64,000 nt of DNA from Solibacillus faecavium (GTDB taxonomy: Bacteria; Bacillota; Bacilli; Bacillales_A; Planococcaceae): positions 248,001 to 312,000 of the forward strand of contig NZ_JACSPZ010000002.1 of the NCBI RefSeq assembly GCF_014836905.1. The letters are read 5' to 3'. Positions 26,107 to 35,278 of this stretch are shown here, one piece after another; position 1 is the first letter of the stretch; every line of letters begins with the position of its first letter. The position numbers were made by a program, and so were the translations under genes. The notes under the pieces were generated by a model. The model had not been told where the DNA came from. It ran no database searches and saw only the letters and a list, made by a program, of their open reading frames with translations.

Positions 26107-26877
26107 ATGATAAAAATCGAAAATGTCCATCTTTACCGCAATGAAAAAGTAATTTTGAATAATTTAGACTGGCATGTACAAAAAGGACAGCATTGGGCCA
26201 TTTTAGGCTTGAACGGTTCAGGAAAAACAACCTTGTTAAAAGTAATCAACGGCTATATTTGGCCGAACAATGGTAAAGTGCAAGTACTAGGTGAAACTTT
26301 CGGCAATACATATATCCCTACTCTCCGAACACGCATCGGCTGGGTAAGCAATGCAATGATTGACAGCTTCAACTGGCAGGATAATGCAATTGAAATTGTG
26401 CTTAGCGGAAAGTTTGGTGCGCTACGTCTATTTAATGACGTGTCCGATGCGGAAATTGAGCAGGCACTATCCTTTATGAGACAGTTTCACTGCGAACATT
26501 TGGCGAATAAATCTTTTGAGCATTTATCGCAAGGTGAACAACAACGTGTACAAATTGCACGTGCTTTAATGGCAGAACCAGAAATTTTAATATTGGATGA
26601 ACCATGCGGCGGACTTGATCTTATTGAGCGGGAAAACTTACTCCAAAAGATTGAGCAAATAGCTGATGGTGAAAACTGTCCTACACTTATTTATGTAACC
26701 CATCATGTAGAAGAAATTTTACCGTGTTTTAGCCATGTGCTGTTAATGAAGGATGGTAAAAGCGTAGCCGCAGATACTCGTGAAGTCATATTGAATGAAC
26801 AATTGCTAAGTGACTTTTTTGGCCGTGAAGTAAGTTTGCAAATACAGCAAGAACGCGCATGGCTTGCAGTGAAATAG
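26107..26877 (+). CDS. ylmA: ABC transporter ATPase, YlmA-like
   Basis: A 256-residue ABC ATPase. Walker A is GLNGSGKT (residues 34-41), the signature is LSQGEQQRVQIARAL, Walker B is ILILDEPCGG, and the H-loop is YVTHHVEE. The HWAILGLNGSGKTTLLKVINGYIWP stretch and overall length match B. subtilis YlmA, an ATPase without a neighbouring permease. None is adjacent here either. GGAGGTG before the ATG at 26107 decides the start over 26092. Partner and substrate are unknown. Confidence 0.85.
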   Translation: MIKIENVHLYRNEKVILNNLDWHVQKGQHWAILGLNGSGKTTLLKVINGYIWPNNGKVQVLGETFGNTYIPTLRTRIGWVSNAMIDSFNWQDNAIEIVLSGKFGALRLFNDVSDAEIEQALSFMRQFHCEHLANKSFEHLSQGEQQRVQIARALMAEPEILILDEPCGGLDLIERENLLQKIEQIADGENCPTLIYVTHHVEEILPCFSHVLLMKDGKSVAADTREVILNEQLLSDFFGREVSLQIQQERAWLAVK

Positions 26878-26901
26878 AAATGAGCGGCTGAGCTATAACC
26901 C

Positions 26902-27041
26902 AAAAATTGATTTCCATTCCGGGACGCTTTCCGCGGGCACGGCCTGAGCCTGTAGTCTCAGGCGTCCGTGCTCCTGCGGTTACTCGTCGCAAAAAATTTT
27001 GCTTTTCCCGCTGGAATCGCCCTCCATTCCCATCAATTTTT
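26902..27041. repeat. intergenic palindromic repeat, copy 1
   Basis: A GC-richer element of about 140 bp bounded by a 10-bp terminal inverted repeat (AAAAATTGAT, 26902-26911; complement 27032-27041). It contains TCCATTCCGGGACGCTTTCC, a central hairpin (GCCTGAG, 8-base loop, CTCAGGC at 26942-26963, with outer arms GCACGG/CCGTGC) and a second TCCATTCC. Two related copies lie at 34614 and 62341. It separates the convergent ylmA and metA genes and may double as terminator. Confidence 0.75.
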
Positions 27042-27063
27042 TATTTCTTTCCTAGCCATTTTT

Positions 27064-28005
27064 TTAAATATGATATTCGATATTTTCCTCAACAAAATGC
27101 CACTCATAAGGTGTTTCTTGGTATACGTAATAGTTTAACCAGTTGTAGAACAATAGATGTGAATGGGCACGCCATACATTTTTTGGAGCATTTTGCGGGT
27201 CATTATTTGGGAAGTAATTAATTGGAACTTCCGTATTTTCCGGATCCTTTTCAACATCTCGGAAATATTCGTCCGATAGAGTCGTCGCATCATACTCTAA
27301 ATGGCCTGTAATCATAATATGCTTATTGTTTTTTGATTGAACGATAAATACACCGGCATCATCCGAATAGCTAAGCAGACGCAAATCTGGGTGCGCACGG
27401 ACTTCATCAATTGATACGGATGTATGACGTGAATGAGGCGCAACATATTCATCACTGAAGCCTCGTACTAAATCGACCGTTAAATCGGTAATCACATGTG
27501 AATAGACGCCGGAGCATTTTTTAGGCAGCTCAAATTTCCCGATACCGAAATGATGATACAGAGCAGCTTGTGCTCCCCAACATATATACATGATTGATGT
27601 CACATTTTGATCGGCCCAGTCCATCACATCAGTAATTTCCTTCCAATAGCCCACATCTTCAAATTGCATTTTCTCTACCGGTGCACCTGTGATAATCAGA
27701 CCATCATATCGGCGGTGTTTAATTTCATCGAATGTTTGATAGAACGTATCTAAATGTGATTTGGAAACATTTTTTGATTCATATGTAGCGGTATTTAAAA
27801 ATGTCACATCTACCTGTAGTGGTGTATTTCCGAGTAAACGCAATAATTGGAGCTCGGTTTTTTCTTTTTCCGGCATTAAATTGAACACTAAAATATTCAA
27901 AGGTCGAATTTGCTGAGTTTTCGCCCGGTCTTCCTCCATAACGAAAATTTTCTCTTTTCTCAGTAGCTCACCGGCCGGTAAATGTTTCGGAATATTAATC
28001 GGCAT
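27064..28005 (-). CDS. metAA: homoserine O-acetyltransferase
   Basis: A 313-residue enzyme that acylates homoserine, the first committed step of methionine synthesis. It has the MetA class-I-amidotransferase-like fold, with the catalytic Cys142 in [15 protein letters not shown] and the later His and Glu motifs. Residue 111 is Glu (TGAPVE), which in Bacillus MetA selects acetyl-CoA instead of succinyl-CoA, so I call it the acetyltransferase. AGAGGGGGA precedes the ATG. A SAM-I riboswitch with its own terminator lies upstream, giving feedback by S-adenosylmethionine. Confidence 0.95.
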   Translation of the reverse strand: MPINIPKHLPAGELLRKEKIFVMEEDRAKTQQIRPLNILVFNLMPEKEKTELQLLRLLGNTPLQVDVTFLNTATYESKNVSKSHLDTFYQTFDEIKHRRYDGLIITGAPVEKMQFEDVGYWKEITDVMDWADQNVTSIMYICWGAQAALYHHFGIGKFELPKKCSGVYSHVITDLTVDLVRGFSDEYVAPHSRHTSVSIDEVRAHPDLRLLSYSDDAGVFIVQSKNNKHIMITGHLEYDATTLSDEYFRDVEKDPENTEVPINYFPNNDPQNAPKNVWRAHSHLLFYNWLNYYVYQETPYEWHFVEENIEYHI

Positions 28006-28149
28006 TACACTGTCCCCCTCTAATCTTTCTAAATAATCTTAGTTTCATAACGAAAGCTATTTCAAGCTTCTTTCCTTTCAAGTAAATCATAATAGCCGCA
28101 GGGGTTTGATTATTGGAGCAAGTACCTTCATACTTGCTGAAAAAACAAA

Positions 28150-28302
28150 AAACCCCTCATTCCAGCACAACAGAAATGAGAGGTTAATATACCCGTTCTT
28201 ATCTGCCAAGGACTTTGCCTTGCTGGAAGTAGCACCTTTCTAGTTATACTAGAGGTTGCTGAAGCATCTACGGGCCAAGTTCCCTCCGCTTCTCTTGATA
28301 AG
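28150..28302 (-). promoter_or_regulatory. SAM-I (S-box) riboswitch with terminator, controls metA
   Basis: On the minus strand the aptamer begins CTTATCAAGAGAAGCGGAGG (28302 downward), continues with the conserved GATGCTTCAGCAACC and AGGTGCTACTTCCAGCA, and closes with GGCAGATAAG (28208-28199). A terminator follows at 28150-28186 (AACCTCTCATTTCTG, loop, AATGAGAGGTT, then T-run). It lies about 145 bases upstream of metA. High SAM should stop transcription. Confidence 0.95.
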
Positions 28303-28367
28303 ACTATTAAATTGACACTAGTGTAACACGGTAGCGTAAGTTTTGCAATAATTCAAAAAATATATAT

Positions 28368-29132
28368 TTATTCCGGCTTCAAATGCTCTTTCTCATAATT
28401 GAATAAAATCGTTTCAAGCCTCTCATCCCATACACCTGTTAATGTATTATATACACGCATAAAATGCCGATTTTGCTTTTGATTCAAAAGTGAAAAACAT
28501 AGAACTGGAATATCATTAATTTGAATCGATTCGGTCGATATAACTTTTGTAATAAAAGTTGGGGCTTCCTGTTCGGACAAGGGTTGTTCGCTTAACTGCC
28601 GCTGAATAAATTCAATCAGCATCGATTCTTCAATCGCTTCAATTTCCTCGTTTTCAATCGCCGGAAATGGTTCAGGAAACTCCTCTAAATCAGCGAACTC
28701 CTCTAAATCACCTTCCAGCAGCTGTTCATGAATCGGACTATATTGCACAAAATGACTTGTTTGCTCAAGCTCCTCTTCAAAAATACCCGATTCAAGCTGT
28801 GCCATTCCTTTTGCCGTAAGTGTGAACACTTCATTTTCTTTTTCAATCATGCCCATTCGTAACATTTTATTAGTTAAATCATGGATAAATAACGGTTCAA
28901 CTAATAAAATTTCCGCTAAAAGCTCGACATTTTTCAGCTTCGCCTTCTGGAATGAAATGAGCATCATCTTCATTAAAATATCCATCGCATTCCGCATAAC
29001 AGGATGATAATGCACTTCCAACGTGTGGATGGGAATGGCGTATTGCATCTGCTTTTGAATTTCGATGTTCGGATTTTCGTTGAATTCTTTTTGTAATTGT
29101 CCGGTTATGCTGTTTAAATCCACTGTATACAC
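28368..29132 (-). CDS. winged-helix-like partner of the adjacent helicase
   Basis: A 254-residue soluble acidic protein. Residues about 66-115 (AKLKNVELLAEILLVEPLFIHDL, then NKMLRMGMIEKENEVFTLTAKGMAQLE) look like a winged helix. A Glu/Pro-rich linker (about 117-165) and a C-terminal alpha-beta domain follow. No family recognised. It starts seven bases after the helicase stop, so the two are one operon. The GTG at 29132 abuts AAGGAAAGG; a second GTG at 29123 has better spacing, so the start is uncertain by three codons. Confidence 0.7.
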   Translation of the reverse strand: MYTVDLNSITGQLQKEFNENPNIEIQKQMQYAIPIHTLEVHYHPVMRNAMDILMKMMLISFQKAKLKNVELLAEILLVEPLFIHDLTNKMLRMGMIEKENEVFTLTAKGMAQLESGIFEEELEQTSHFVQYSPIHEQLLEGDLEEFADLEEFPEPFPAIENEEIEAIEESMLIEFIQRQLSEQPLSEQEAPTFITKVISTESIQINDIPVLCFSLLNQKQNRHFMRVYNTLTGVWDERLETILFNYEKEHLKPE

Positions 29133-29138
29133 CTTTCC

Positions 29139-32100
29139 TTACATTGCAAAATAGCCGCTTTGCTCTTTTACTGTATTTAATACATGGGAATACATATCGC
29201 GTGTTTTCACATGTTTTGGACGTTTTGTAAACATATCGGTACTGCCAATCATAATAAGCAGTTCACGTGCGCGGGATAATGCAACATTTAAACGGCGATA
29301 ATCTTTGGCAAACCCAATTTCTCCGCGCTCATGATCATGATTACGCACCATACTGACGATAATAACGTCCATCTCCATACCCTGGAACTTATCGACCGAG
29401 CCTGTACGAATGTGCAGGTGCGGTAAGCTAAGTTCCTGTTCGATGAGACGGTTTATACGTCTTACTTGCTCCGCGTAAAACGAAATGACTCCAACAGATT
29501 TTAGAGCATCTTGCGGGATTAACCCTTCCGCTTTTGCTTTTGCAGTCGCTTCATTCATTTCCATTAATTGTTGTTTAATCTGATCAAGCTCCGCTACATT
29601 GAATAAGCTGGAACCTTCTTTTACACGCTGTTCAAAATACGGCTTTTCATTCGGAATATCCAGCCACATTAAATGGTTGTCGCGCGTAATTTTAGAAGTT
29701 TGCAGGAAGTGATCGCGTACAGCATCCGAATCTTCCAAACCACATTGCAGACTTTCCTGTTCATTTTCATAAAACGGCGTGATAGTTGACATAATATTTT
29801 TATGCATACGATATTGCAGAGCAAGCATCGTTTTATTTTGGTTAGGTAAGTTATTGTAAAGGCGTTCGAATAACGATTCTTCCAGTAATTTTTCTAGTTC
29901 TCGTTTTTCCTCAAACGTCGTACTTTCTTTTACTACTTGCTCTAAGGTTTCTTCAAATGTTGCATCCCCGACAAGTGGCGGTAATTGGTGATGATCTCCT
30001 ACTAAAATGATTTTTGCACCTTTTAACATCGGTAATAGTAGTTCAGGTGGTGTCGCCTTTGAAACTTCGTCAATTATGACAACATCAAACGTTGGATAGT
30101 TGTCCATAAACTCTTTATTTGCCGACGCTACACATGTCGTGCCAATGACATTTGCATGCTTCACATATAATTTTCTGATTTCATCTAAATCGTGCGCATT
30201 CGCATTTTCCAGTAAACCGTACCACTCGTTTTGAAGCTCGGCTGTCACGGGTAGTAAATCGATTTTCACTTGTAATGTTGCAATTTGCGCAGTGAAATGC
30301 TCAATTTTTTCGTTTACAGCTACAATAGCTTGTTCTGGATTTAGCTTCGTTAATTGTTCAAGCTCTGTACGGCGTTTTTCGAGTTGCACGCCTTCACTGT
30401 TGATTTCTTTAAAGCGTGCCGTCATGTTTTCAACAGTCGTAGTGCCAAGTGTAATTTGTTCATCCAGTACCGCAAGTTCTTCTGCTTTTTTACTGTGCTG
30501 AAGCTCTAATCTTTCCCGATTTTGACGCTGCGTCTCGAATTTCATTTGCTCCAGCTCATTTGTAGCCAACAATTCTTCTAGTTCTTCCGTCGTATGGCTA
30601 ACGACAATTGAAGGGTCCACATTTCCTTTTACTGAATCGATTTGAGTTTGGATCGCAGCAGCTTCACCCTGCAATTTTTGAAGAACCTGTGCCTTTTCGT
30701 CATTTTGCTCCTTGAACTGAAGCGTGATTTCTTCTTTTAGCTTTTCAAAAATAAGCACCGTTTCACGAATTGAATCCATATACTTATTGTTCAACTGATC
30801 AATATATTGCATACGCAAATGGATGCCCTGGATTGAGCGTATACCGTTTTGTGCATTCACTTTCTTATCGCGAAATGCCTTGCTTAGTTTCGTTAAAAAT
30901 TCCTGTACCTCTTCAAGTGAATAATGATGATTCATTTCCAGTTGATCTGGTGTCACATGAATGCCAAGTGCTGTTTCACTGTAATTCAGCGCTTTTTCAA
31001 GTCGTTCTTTTACATCCTTTATAGGCTTGTATTGCTCCATTTGAGGCTGGATACGCTCTAGAGCAGTAAGTAATCGATCCATTGCATAGTTTCTGCGAAT
31101 ATTGTATTCAGTCATGAATGCTTCAATTTCATACACTTTTTTCAAAGAGGCAATTTTGTCGACGATCTTTCCATATTCCGAAGTTTCATTCGCACGTTGG
31201 ATTTTTAGTTGAATGGCTTCATACTGCTGCTCATAACGATGAAGAACTGACTTGTATTTACTTTGTGCAATTTGCTTTTCATAGTCCATTTTCGCTTCAC
31301 TCAGCTTTTCCTGCTGTTCTGTAAGCTGTTCAACAGTCATTCCATCTGCTAATTGCTGTTCGAAGTTTGCGACTGTTTCAGCTGTTGTACTTTGCACGGT
31401 TTGTAGTTTTTCGAGTTTACGTTCATTTTCTTCAAGTTCTTTCTTGCATAACGTCAGCTCTTTTTTTAAAGCACTGATTTTTTCCGCCAATACATGCAGC
31501 TCTGCTTTCGCCGCTTCTTTTTGCTCGATTTGCTTTTCAAGTTCTAGCTTTTGTTCATTTAGTTCATGAATTTCCTTTTGTGCGTAGGCAATTTCTTCGT
31601 TTAAAAGCTGTTCTTTTTTTGTATGCAATGAAATTTCATGACCAATCGCGTTAAACGTTTGCTCCTGCCAATACGCCGCTACATTTTCTTCAATAAACTT
31701 TTTGCCTTCTTCTTCAATACTTTCTGTACGGCCATAACGCAAAATTCGGATATCCTTATTCGACAATAGCCGACTTAATGCATTGTCCACAGCTAAGTTT
31801 GATTGGGATGCAACGAGCGTTTTTAAACCGGCTTTGGCGTTTTGGTAGCAAATTTCTGAAATTACCGTCGTTTTACCAGTACCGGGTGGACCTTGAATAA
31901 CGTATAAATCTTCTGCACTCATTGCCCCTTCAACTGCTTGCTGCTGGTACGTATTTAACTGATTATGAAAATCGATTGATAACGGCTGTTTCCGCTCTGC
32001 AATCGTTGGTTTGTCTTCAAATAAAATCGTTTCCAAATTGGCATTGGCCGCTAATCCTTCTTTTAACCGCTCAAATCCTTTTAATAAACGCTTTAGCTGT

Positions 32101-32885
32101 GATTTTGTCGCAGCATTGGAAAATTCAACGTCCTCTGATTGAAAATGCAGTTCATTTCTGCGAGCCAAGTTACTGTAATAAGGCTTTAATGCAATTTCAA
32201 CTGTATTTTCATTACGACGAATTTTTGCGACGTCTCCAATTTCCTGGACATAACCACGTAGTCGGGCACTTAAGCCTTCCAGCTGCTTCCATTGTTTATT
32301 ATCCAGATTGGAAATGCGCAATGTCATATGGGTAAAATCCGCATCATATGTAACGGCTGAAAAACGGGCATGTATATCTTCAATATCTGCATTTTTATTT
32401 AAAACTTTTAAATAGCCTTCCCAGCTACTAATTCTTTTATTTACGTAGTCAAAGCGTTCTTGTGCTATTGGCAACTCGGCAATTGCCTGTAAAAATGGCG
32501 CTTGATATGTATGCCCACTAATTCGTGAAGCGACAAAATGAATTTTCATTGTTGCGCGGCGATTTGTTACGACCGGTGTACCTTTACCACGTGAACGGAA
32601 GCTTTTTGCGACGAGGCCATTTTTCGGATCGAAAACACAATCCATAATGACAACACGATCATCAAATTTACTTTTCAGCTTTAAATTTTTCTCATTATCG
32701 AAATAAATCGTAATATGTGTTTGTTCATCTTCCACAGAAACTTTTTCAATTGCGACGTAAAAATATTGTTGTAAATTAAAAAAGGCGTGTTCATCAGGAA
32801 CATGCTCCTTCATTGCTTCACGTGCAGTATTTGTAAGTAAAATATGGCAGCGGGTTTGCACATTCGTGATTGTTTTTGATGCCAT
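29139..32885 (-). CDS. large UPF1-like superfamily 1 helicase with coiled-coil insertion
   Basis: A 1248-residue protein. An N-terminal beta-rich region of about 300 residues precedes motif I VIQGPPGTGKTT (near residue 330). Motif II DEVSKATPPELLLP comes only near residue 938. Between them lies a roughly 600-residue insertion, mostly heptad-like coiled coil (about 410-860). Later motifs are LVGDHHQLPPLVGD, ALQYRMHKNIM, VDKFQGMEMDVIIVSMVRN and RRLNVALSRARELLIMIGS, as in UPF1/DNA2-type helicases. GGAGG (32893-32897) places the start at the ATG at 32885. It should use ATP to move on RNA or DNA. Pathway unknown. Operon with the winged-helix-like gene. Confidence 0.88.
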   Translation of the reverse strand: MASKTITNVQTRCHILLTNTAREAMKEHVPDEHAFFNLQQYFYVAIEKVSVEDEQTHITIYFDNEKNLKLKSKFDDRVVIMDCVFDPKNGLVAKSFRSRGKGTPVVTNRRATMKIHFVASRISGHTYQAPFLQAIAELPIAQERFDYVNKRISSWEGYLKVLNKNADIEDIHARFSAVTYDADFTHMTLRISNLDNKQWKQLEGLSARLRGYVQEIGDVAKIRRNENTVEIALKPYYSNLARRNELHFQSEDVEFSNAATKSQLKRLLKGFERLKEGLAANANLETILFEDKPTIAERKQPLSIDFHNQLNTYQQQAVEGAMSAEDLYVIQGPPGTGKTTVISEICYQNAKAGLKTLVASQSNLAVDNALSRLLSNKDIRILRYGRTESIEEEGKKFIEENVAAYWQEQTFNAIGHEISLHTKKEQLLNEEIAYAQKEIHELNEQKLELEKQIEQKEAAKAELHVLAEKISALKKELTLCKKELEENERKLEKLQTVQSTTAETVANFEQQLADGMTVEQLTEQQEKLSEAKMDYEKQIAQSKYKSVLHRYEQQYEAIQLKIQRANETSEYGKIVDKIASLKKVYEIEAFMTEYNIRRNYAMDRLLTALERIQPQMEQYKPIKDVKERLEKALNYSETALGIHVTPDQLEMNHHYSLEEVQEFLTKLSKAFRDKKVNAQNGIRSIQGIHLRMQYIDQLNNKYMDSIRETVLIFEKLKEEITLQFKEQNDEKAQVLQKLQGEAAAIQTQIDSVKGNVDPSIVVSHTTEELEELLATNELEQMKFETQRQNRERLELQHSKKAEELAVLDEQITLGTTTVENMTARFKEINSEGVQLEKRRTELEQLTKLNPEQAIVAVNEKIEHFTAQIATLQVKIDLLPVTAELQNEWYGLLENANAHDLDEIRKLYVKHANVIGTTCVASANKEFMDNYPTFDVVIIDEVSKATPPELLLPMLKGAKIILVGDHHQLPPLVGDATFEETLEQVVKESTTFEEKRELEKLLEESLFERLYNNLPNQNKTMLALQYRMHKNIMSTITPFYENEQESLQCGLEDSDAVRDHFLQTSKITRDNHLMWLDIPNEKPYFEQRVKEGSSLFNVAELDQIKQQLMEMNEATAKAKAEGLIPQDALKSVGVISFYAEQVRRINRLIEQELSLPHLHIRTGSVDKFQGMEMDVIIVSMVRNHDHERGEIGFAKDYRRLNVALSRARELLIMIGSTDMFTKRPKHVKTRDMYSHVLNTVKEQSGYFAM

Positions 32886-33149
32886 GAACACACCTCCCTT
32901 ATCTTTTAATCATAACTTTCATTATATCAATATTTTACGGACACGTGCAAAAATATTATATAGCTGTATTTCGCCTTTAAAGCATTTTTTTAGTAAAAGC
33001 TATTGTATAAAGGATGTCATGTGACCATTTGCTTAACTATTCTCACCAGTTATATTTTTATTTTAAATTTCATATTTATTAAAGGTTTAACTATATACTT
33101 AACGAATTTTAAGATGGGAGAAAGTTAACTAAGCCAAGAGGGGTGAATC

Positions 33150-33347
33150 ATGATGTACGAATACAAATTTATTCAAATTGAATTAAAGCAAGGTTTAATG
33201 AAGGCAACGGCAAAAGAAGATTATCGCGAAATTATAAAAGAAGAGGCAAAAAATGGCTGGAGACTCGTTCAAATTTTTGCACCTAGTGTTGTCGGTTATG
33301 GATCTGCAGAGAATTTTGAGTTGATTTTTGAAAAAGAAATTAAATAA
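33150..33347 (+). CDS. DUF4177 domain protein
   Basis: A 65-residue protein that reads YEYKFIQIELKQG, then EDYREIIKEEAKNGWRLVQI and AENFELIFEKE. This is the DUF4177 pattern, a small alpha-beta protein of unknown function. GAGGGGTG precedes two adjacent ATG codons (33150 and 33153); either could start it. Confidence 0.85.
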   Translation: MMYEYKFIQIELKQGLMKATAKEDYREIIKEEAKNGWRLVQIFAPSVVGYGSAENFELIFEKEIK

Positions 33348-33384
33348 AAACTGTTTGTAACGTCAACTAAATCAAAAAATGTAT

Positions 33385-33440
33385 ACCCCTGTTCTAAATT
33401 TAATGCCTAGCCGGTACTTTATTTCTAGAACAGGGGTTTG
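33385..33440. terminator. bidirectional terminator
   Basis: ACCCCTGTTCTA (33385-33396) and its exact complement (33426-33437) flank a 29-base loop between convergent genes. Confidence 0.65.
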
Positions 33441-33441
33441 T

Positions 33442-34476
33442 CTATTTTAACTTTTCCTCCACTAAATCTGTCAGTCTTTCTTCCGCATAGAAAAATCCGA
33501 ATTGAGATTTACCTTGTTCGATTTGTTTGCGGTGTTCTACTAGCTTTTTCGATGCCAAAGCTTCGTTTCCGGAAAGTTTCGCAATCATCCACTCACTACG
33601 CTTATAGCTAATCGGCTCAATTGGCGCAATCATCTTATGTAACTCACTCATTTCCTCTAATGCTGCTGTATGTCCCAGCATTACTAAATCCAGTTGCTTT
33701 ATATGTGTTATGAATTGCATTGTCATTTTATTTTTCTTTGTCACTGGGATTGATTTATATTCAGTTATGGCTTTTGATGCGGTTTCGTAATCATGCTTCA
33801 ATAAATCATAGTAAAACAGCAAATAGCTAGTGCTAATATTTTCTTCACTTGGTTGTACTGTTCTTGCTTGCTCCACTAAATTACTTGACCATGATGTCGG
33901 ATGAACCGGTGTCATCATTTCTTTCATCAGTATAAGCGAGCTAACGAACTGATTTTGATCTTTATCCGATAATAGTTCAAGTATTACACGTCCATCTGAT
34001 TTCATTCCTCCGTTAAACGGAATAGCTGTCACTAGAAAAATAACTACATTCAACATTCCGAAAAATAATATAATTTGTAGATCAAAAATATAACCTAAAA
34101 TAAGAGAACCGCTACCTACTATTAGCGAAATAATTGGCCCCCCTGCTGCAAACCAAAGATGTTGACGACGTATAATTTGTAAGTCATCTGTTTTTGGCAA
34201 ACAACTTGCGACGCCACCGAAAAATGCCCAGCTTTTATTAGCGCTAATCTTATTACGTTCAATCGTAATAGGTCCGGCCGTTAAAAAGTTAAATTGATAC
34301 CCTGCCGCCACCGCAAACAAGGCATGCCCTAGTTCATGGATAAAAAATGTCGCAATAGCGAGCACGCTAAATAACCAAATCGTTTGAAATGTATCCGCAA
34401 AAGCTGTTAATTGAAAACCGAGCGCCACGAGCGAAAATAAAATGGTCACTCCTAATGGACTTTTAATAAATTGCAT
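33442..34476 (-). CDS. M50 family metallopeptidase
   Basis: A 344-residue membrane peptidase of the site-2-protease group. The zinc motif HELGH is at residues 47-51 inside a TM segment, and the third ligand is in FNGGMKSDGRV (Asp161). About five TM segments are visible up to residue 155, then a roughly 190-residue helical cytoplasmic tail. GGGGGT precedes the ATG at 34476; the frame is open five codons further. The substrate is unknown; relatives cut membrane proteins such as anti-sigma factors. Confidence 0.85.
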   Translation of the reverse strand: MQFIKSPLGVTILFSLVALGFQLTAFADTFQTIWLFSVLAIATFFIHELGHALFAVAAGYQFNFLTAGPITIERNKISANKSWAFFGGVASCLPKTDDLQIIRRQHLWFAAGGPIISLIVGSGSLILGYIFDLQIILFFGMLNVVIFLVTAIPFNGGMKSDGRVILELLSDKDQNQFVSSLILMKEMMTPVHPTSWSSNLVEQARTVQPSEENISTSYLLFYYDLLKHDYETASKAITEYKSIPVTKKNKMTMQFITHIKQLDLVMLGHTAALEEMSELHKMIAPIEPISYKRSEWMIAKLSGNEALASKKLVEHRKQIEQGKSQFGFFYAEERLTDLVEEKLK

Positions 34477-34613
34477 ACCTACTACCCCCAAAGTCTGTAA
34501 TTAATCTGTCGTTTCTTACCTGTAATTATATCCAAATATAATGAGGTTGTCAGACTGTAGAAAAATTCTTAAAAAGCGTTTGTAAAAGAAGAATTACATT
34601 AACATTGAAACCG

Positions 34614-34753
34614 TTGATTTCCATTCCGGGACCGATGCTTTCCCCGGGCACGGCTCCAGCTAACTAAATTGTGCCTACACCGGCAGGCACAATTTAGTGG
34701 ATCTTCCGCGCGCGCTTTTCCCGGTGGAGTCACGGTCCCTCCATTCCAATCAA
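34614..34753. repeat. intergenic palindromic repeat, copy 2 (divergent centre)
   Basis: It starts TTGATTTCCATTCCGGGA and ends TCCATTCCAATCAA as in the other copies, but the centre is a different hairpin: ACTAAATTGTGCCT (34663-34676), an 8-base loop, and the exact complement (34685-34698). It lies upstream of the M50 peptidase gene. Confidence 0.75.
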
Positions 34754-34881
34754 CTTAGTAATCCCTTTAAATAAAGTGCGATAGGATAGATATCTACATG
34801 ACTAGTAATCAAATCAATGAACCTGAACAACTTGAAATAGGAAGAATGAACAACTTGTTTCTGCTAAGCACCTAGTTAAAT

Positions 34882-35190
34882 TTATAATAAAAAGACAAAA
34901 GGTCTCTGGAAACCTTTTGTCGACAATCTGCCATCCTCATAAAATGAGGTTTGCTTTTTTAGTAAAATTCCCCTTGATTTGTGGACTACGGCAAGAAGCG
35001 CTAAAGCCATGTGATACTTGTCTTTATCACTGCCTTCTTGTCTTTTAAGAGGCCTACCAATTTCAAAGCTTTGCCCCTCGTTATAGAGTGAAGTAAATAA
35101 TCCCCAATCAAGCCGCTTGCGCTATCGAGAGGCGGCAGAGAACGGAAATGCTCTATTTATGTTAAAGCAGAGTGACGCGGAGCGAAGGGT
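34882..35190 (-). repeat. dispersed repeat, copy B, with an 80-codon open frame
   Basis: Homologous to copy A at 1848-2128 in the opposite orientation. On the minus strand a frame is open from 35121 to a stop at 34882 and reads LDWGLFTSLYNEGQSFEIGR, then KDKYHMALALLAVVHKSRGI and a C-terminal RPFVFLL. The only early ATG is internal, and there is no ribosome site, so it is probably the tail of a decayed gene. A hairpin, GACAAAAGGT and ACCTTTTGTC (34893-34921), lies at its end and resembles a terminator. Family not recognised. Confidence 0.6.
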
Positions 35191-35220
35191 GAGACGCCAA
35201 AAATACTTGAATTAAAACGT

Positions 35221-35256
35221 AAAGGAGCTTAGCTGTTTGTACAGCTAAGCTCCTTT
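35221..35256 (-). terminator. intrinsic terminator of the thioesterase gene
   Basis: AAAGGAGCTTAGCTG and its perfect 15-bp complement with a 6-base loop, 23 bases after the stop. Confidence 0.75.
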
Positions 35257-35278
35257 TGAGTTCATATAAAATTAATTA

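Noticed and set aside
26907-27036. CRISPR repeat
   Set aside because: The repeats are single, 130-140 bp, palindromic and scattered; there are no regular spacers and no cas genes.
28368-32885. A named anti-phage defence system
   Set aside because: The helicase and partner match no system I can identify with confidence, and neighbouring genes are housekeeping. I keep it as an open question only.
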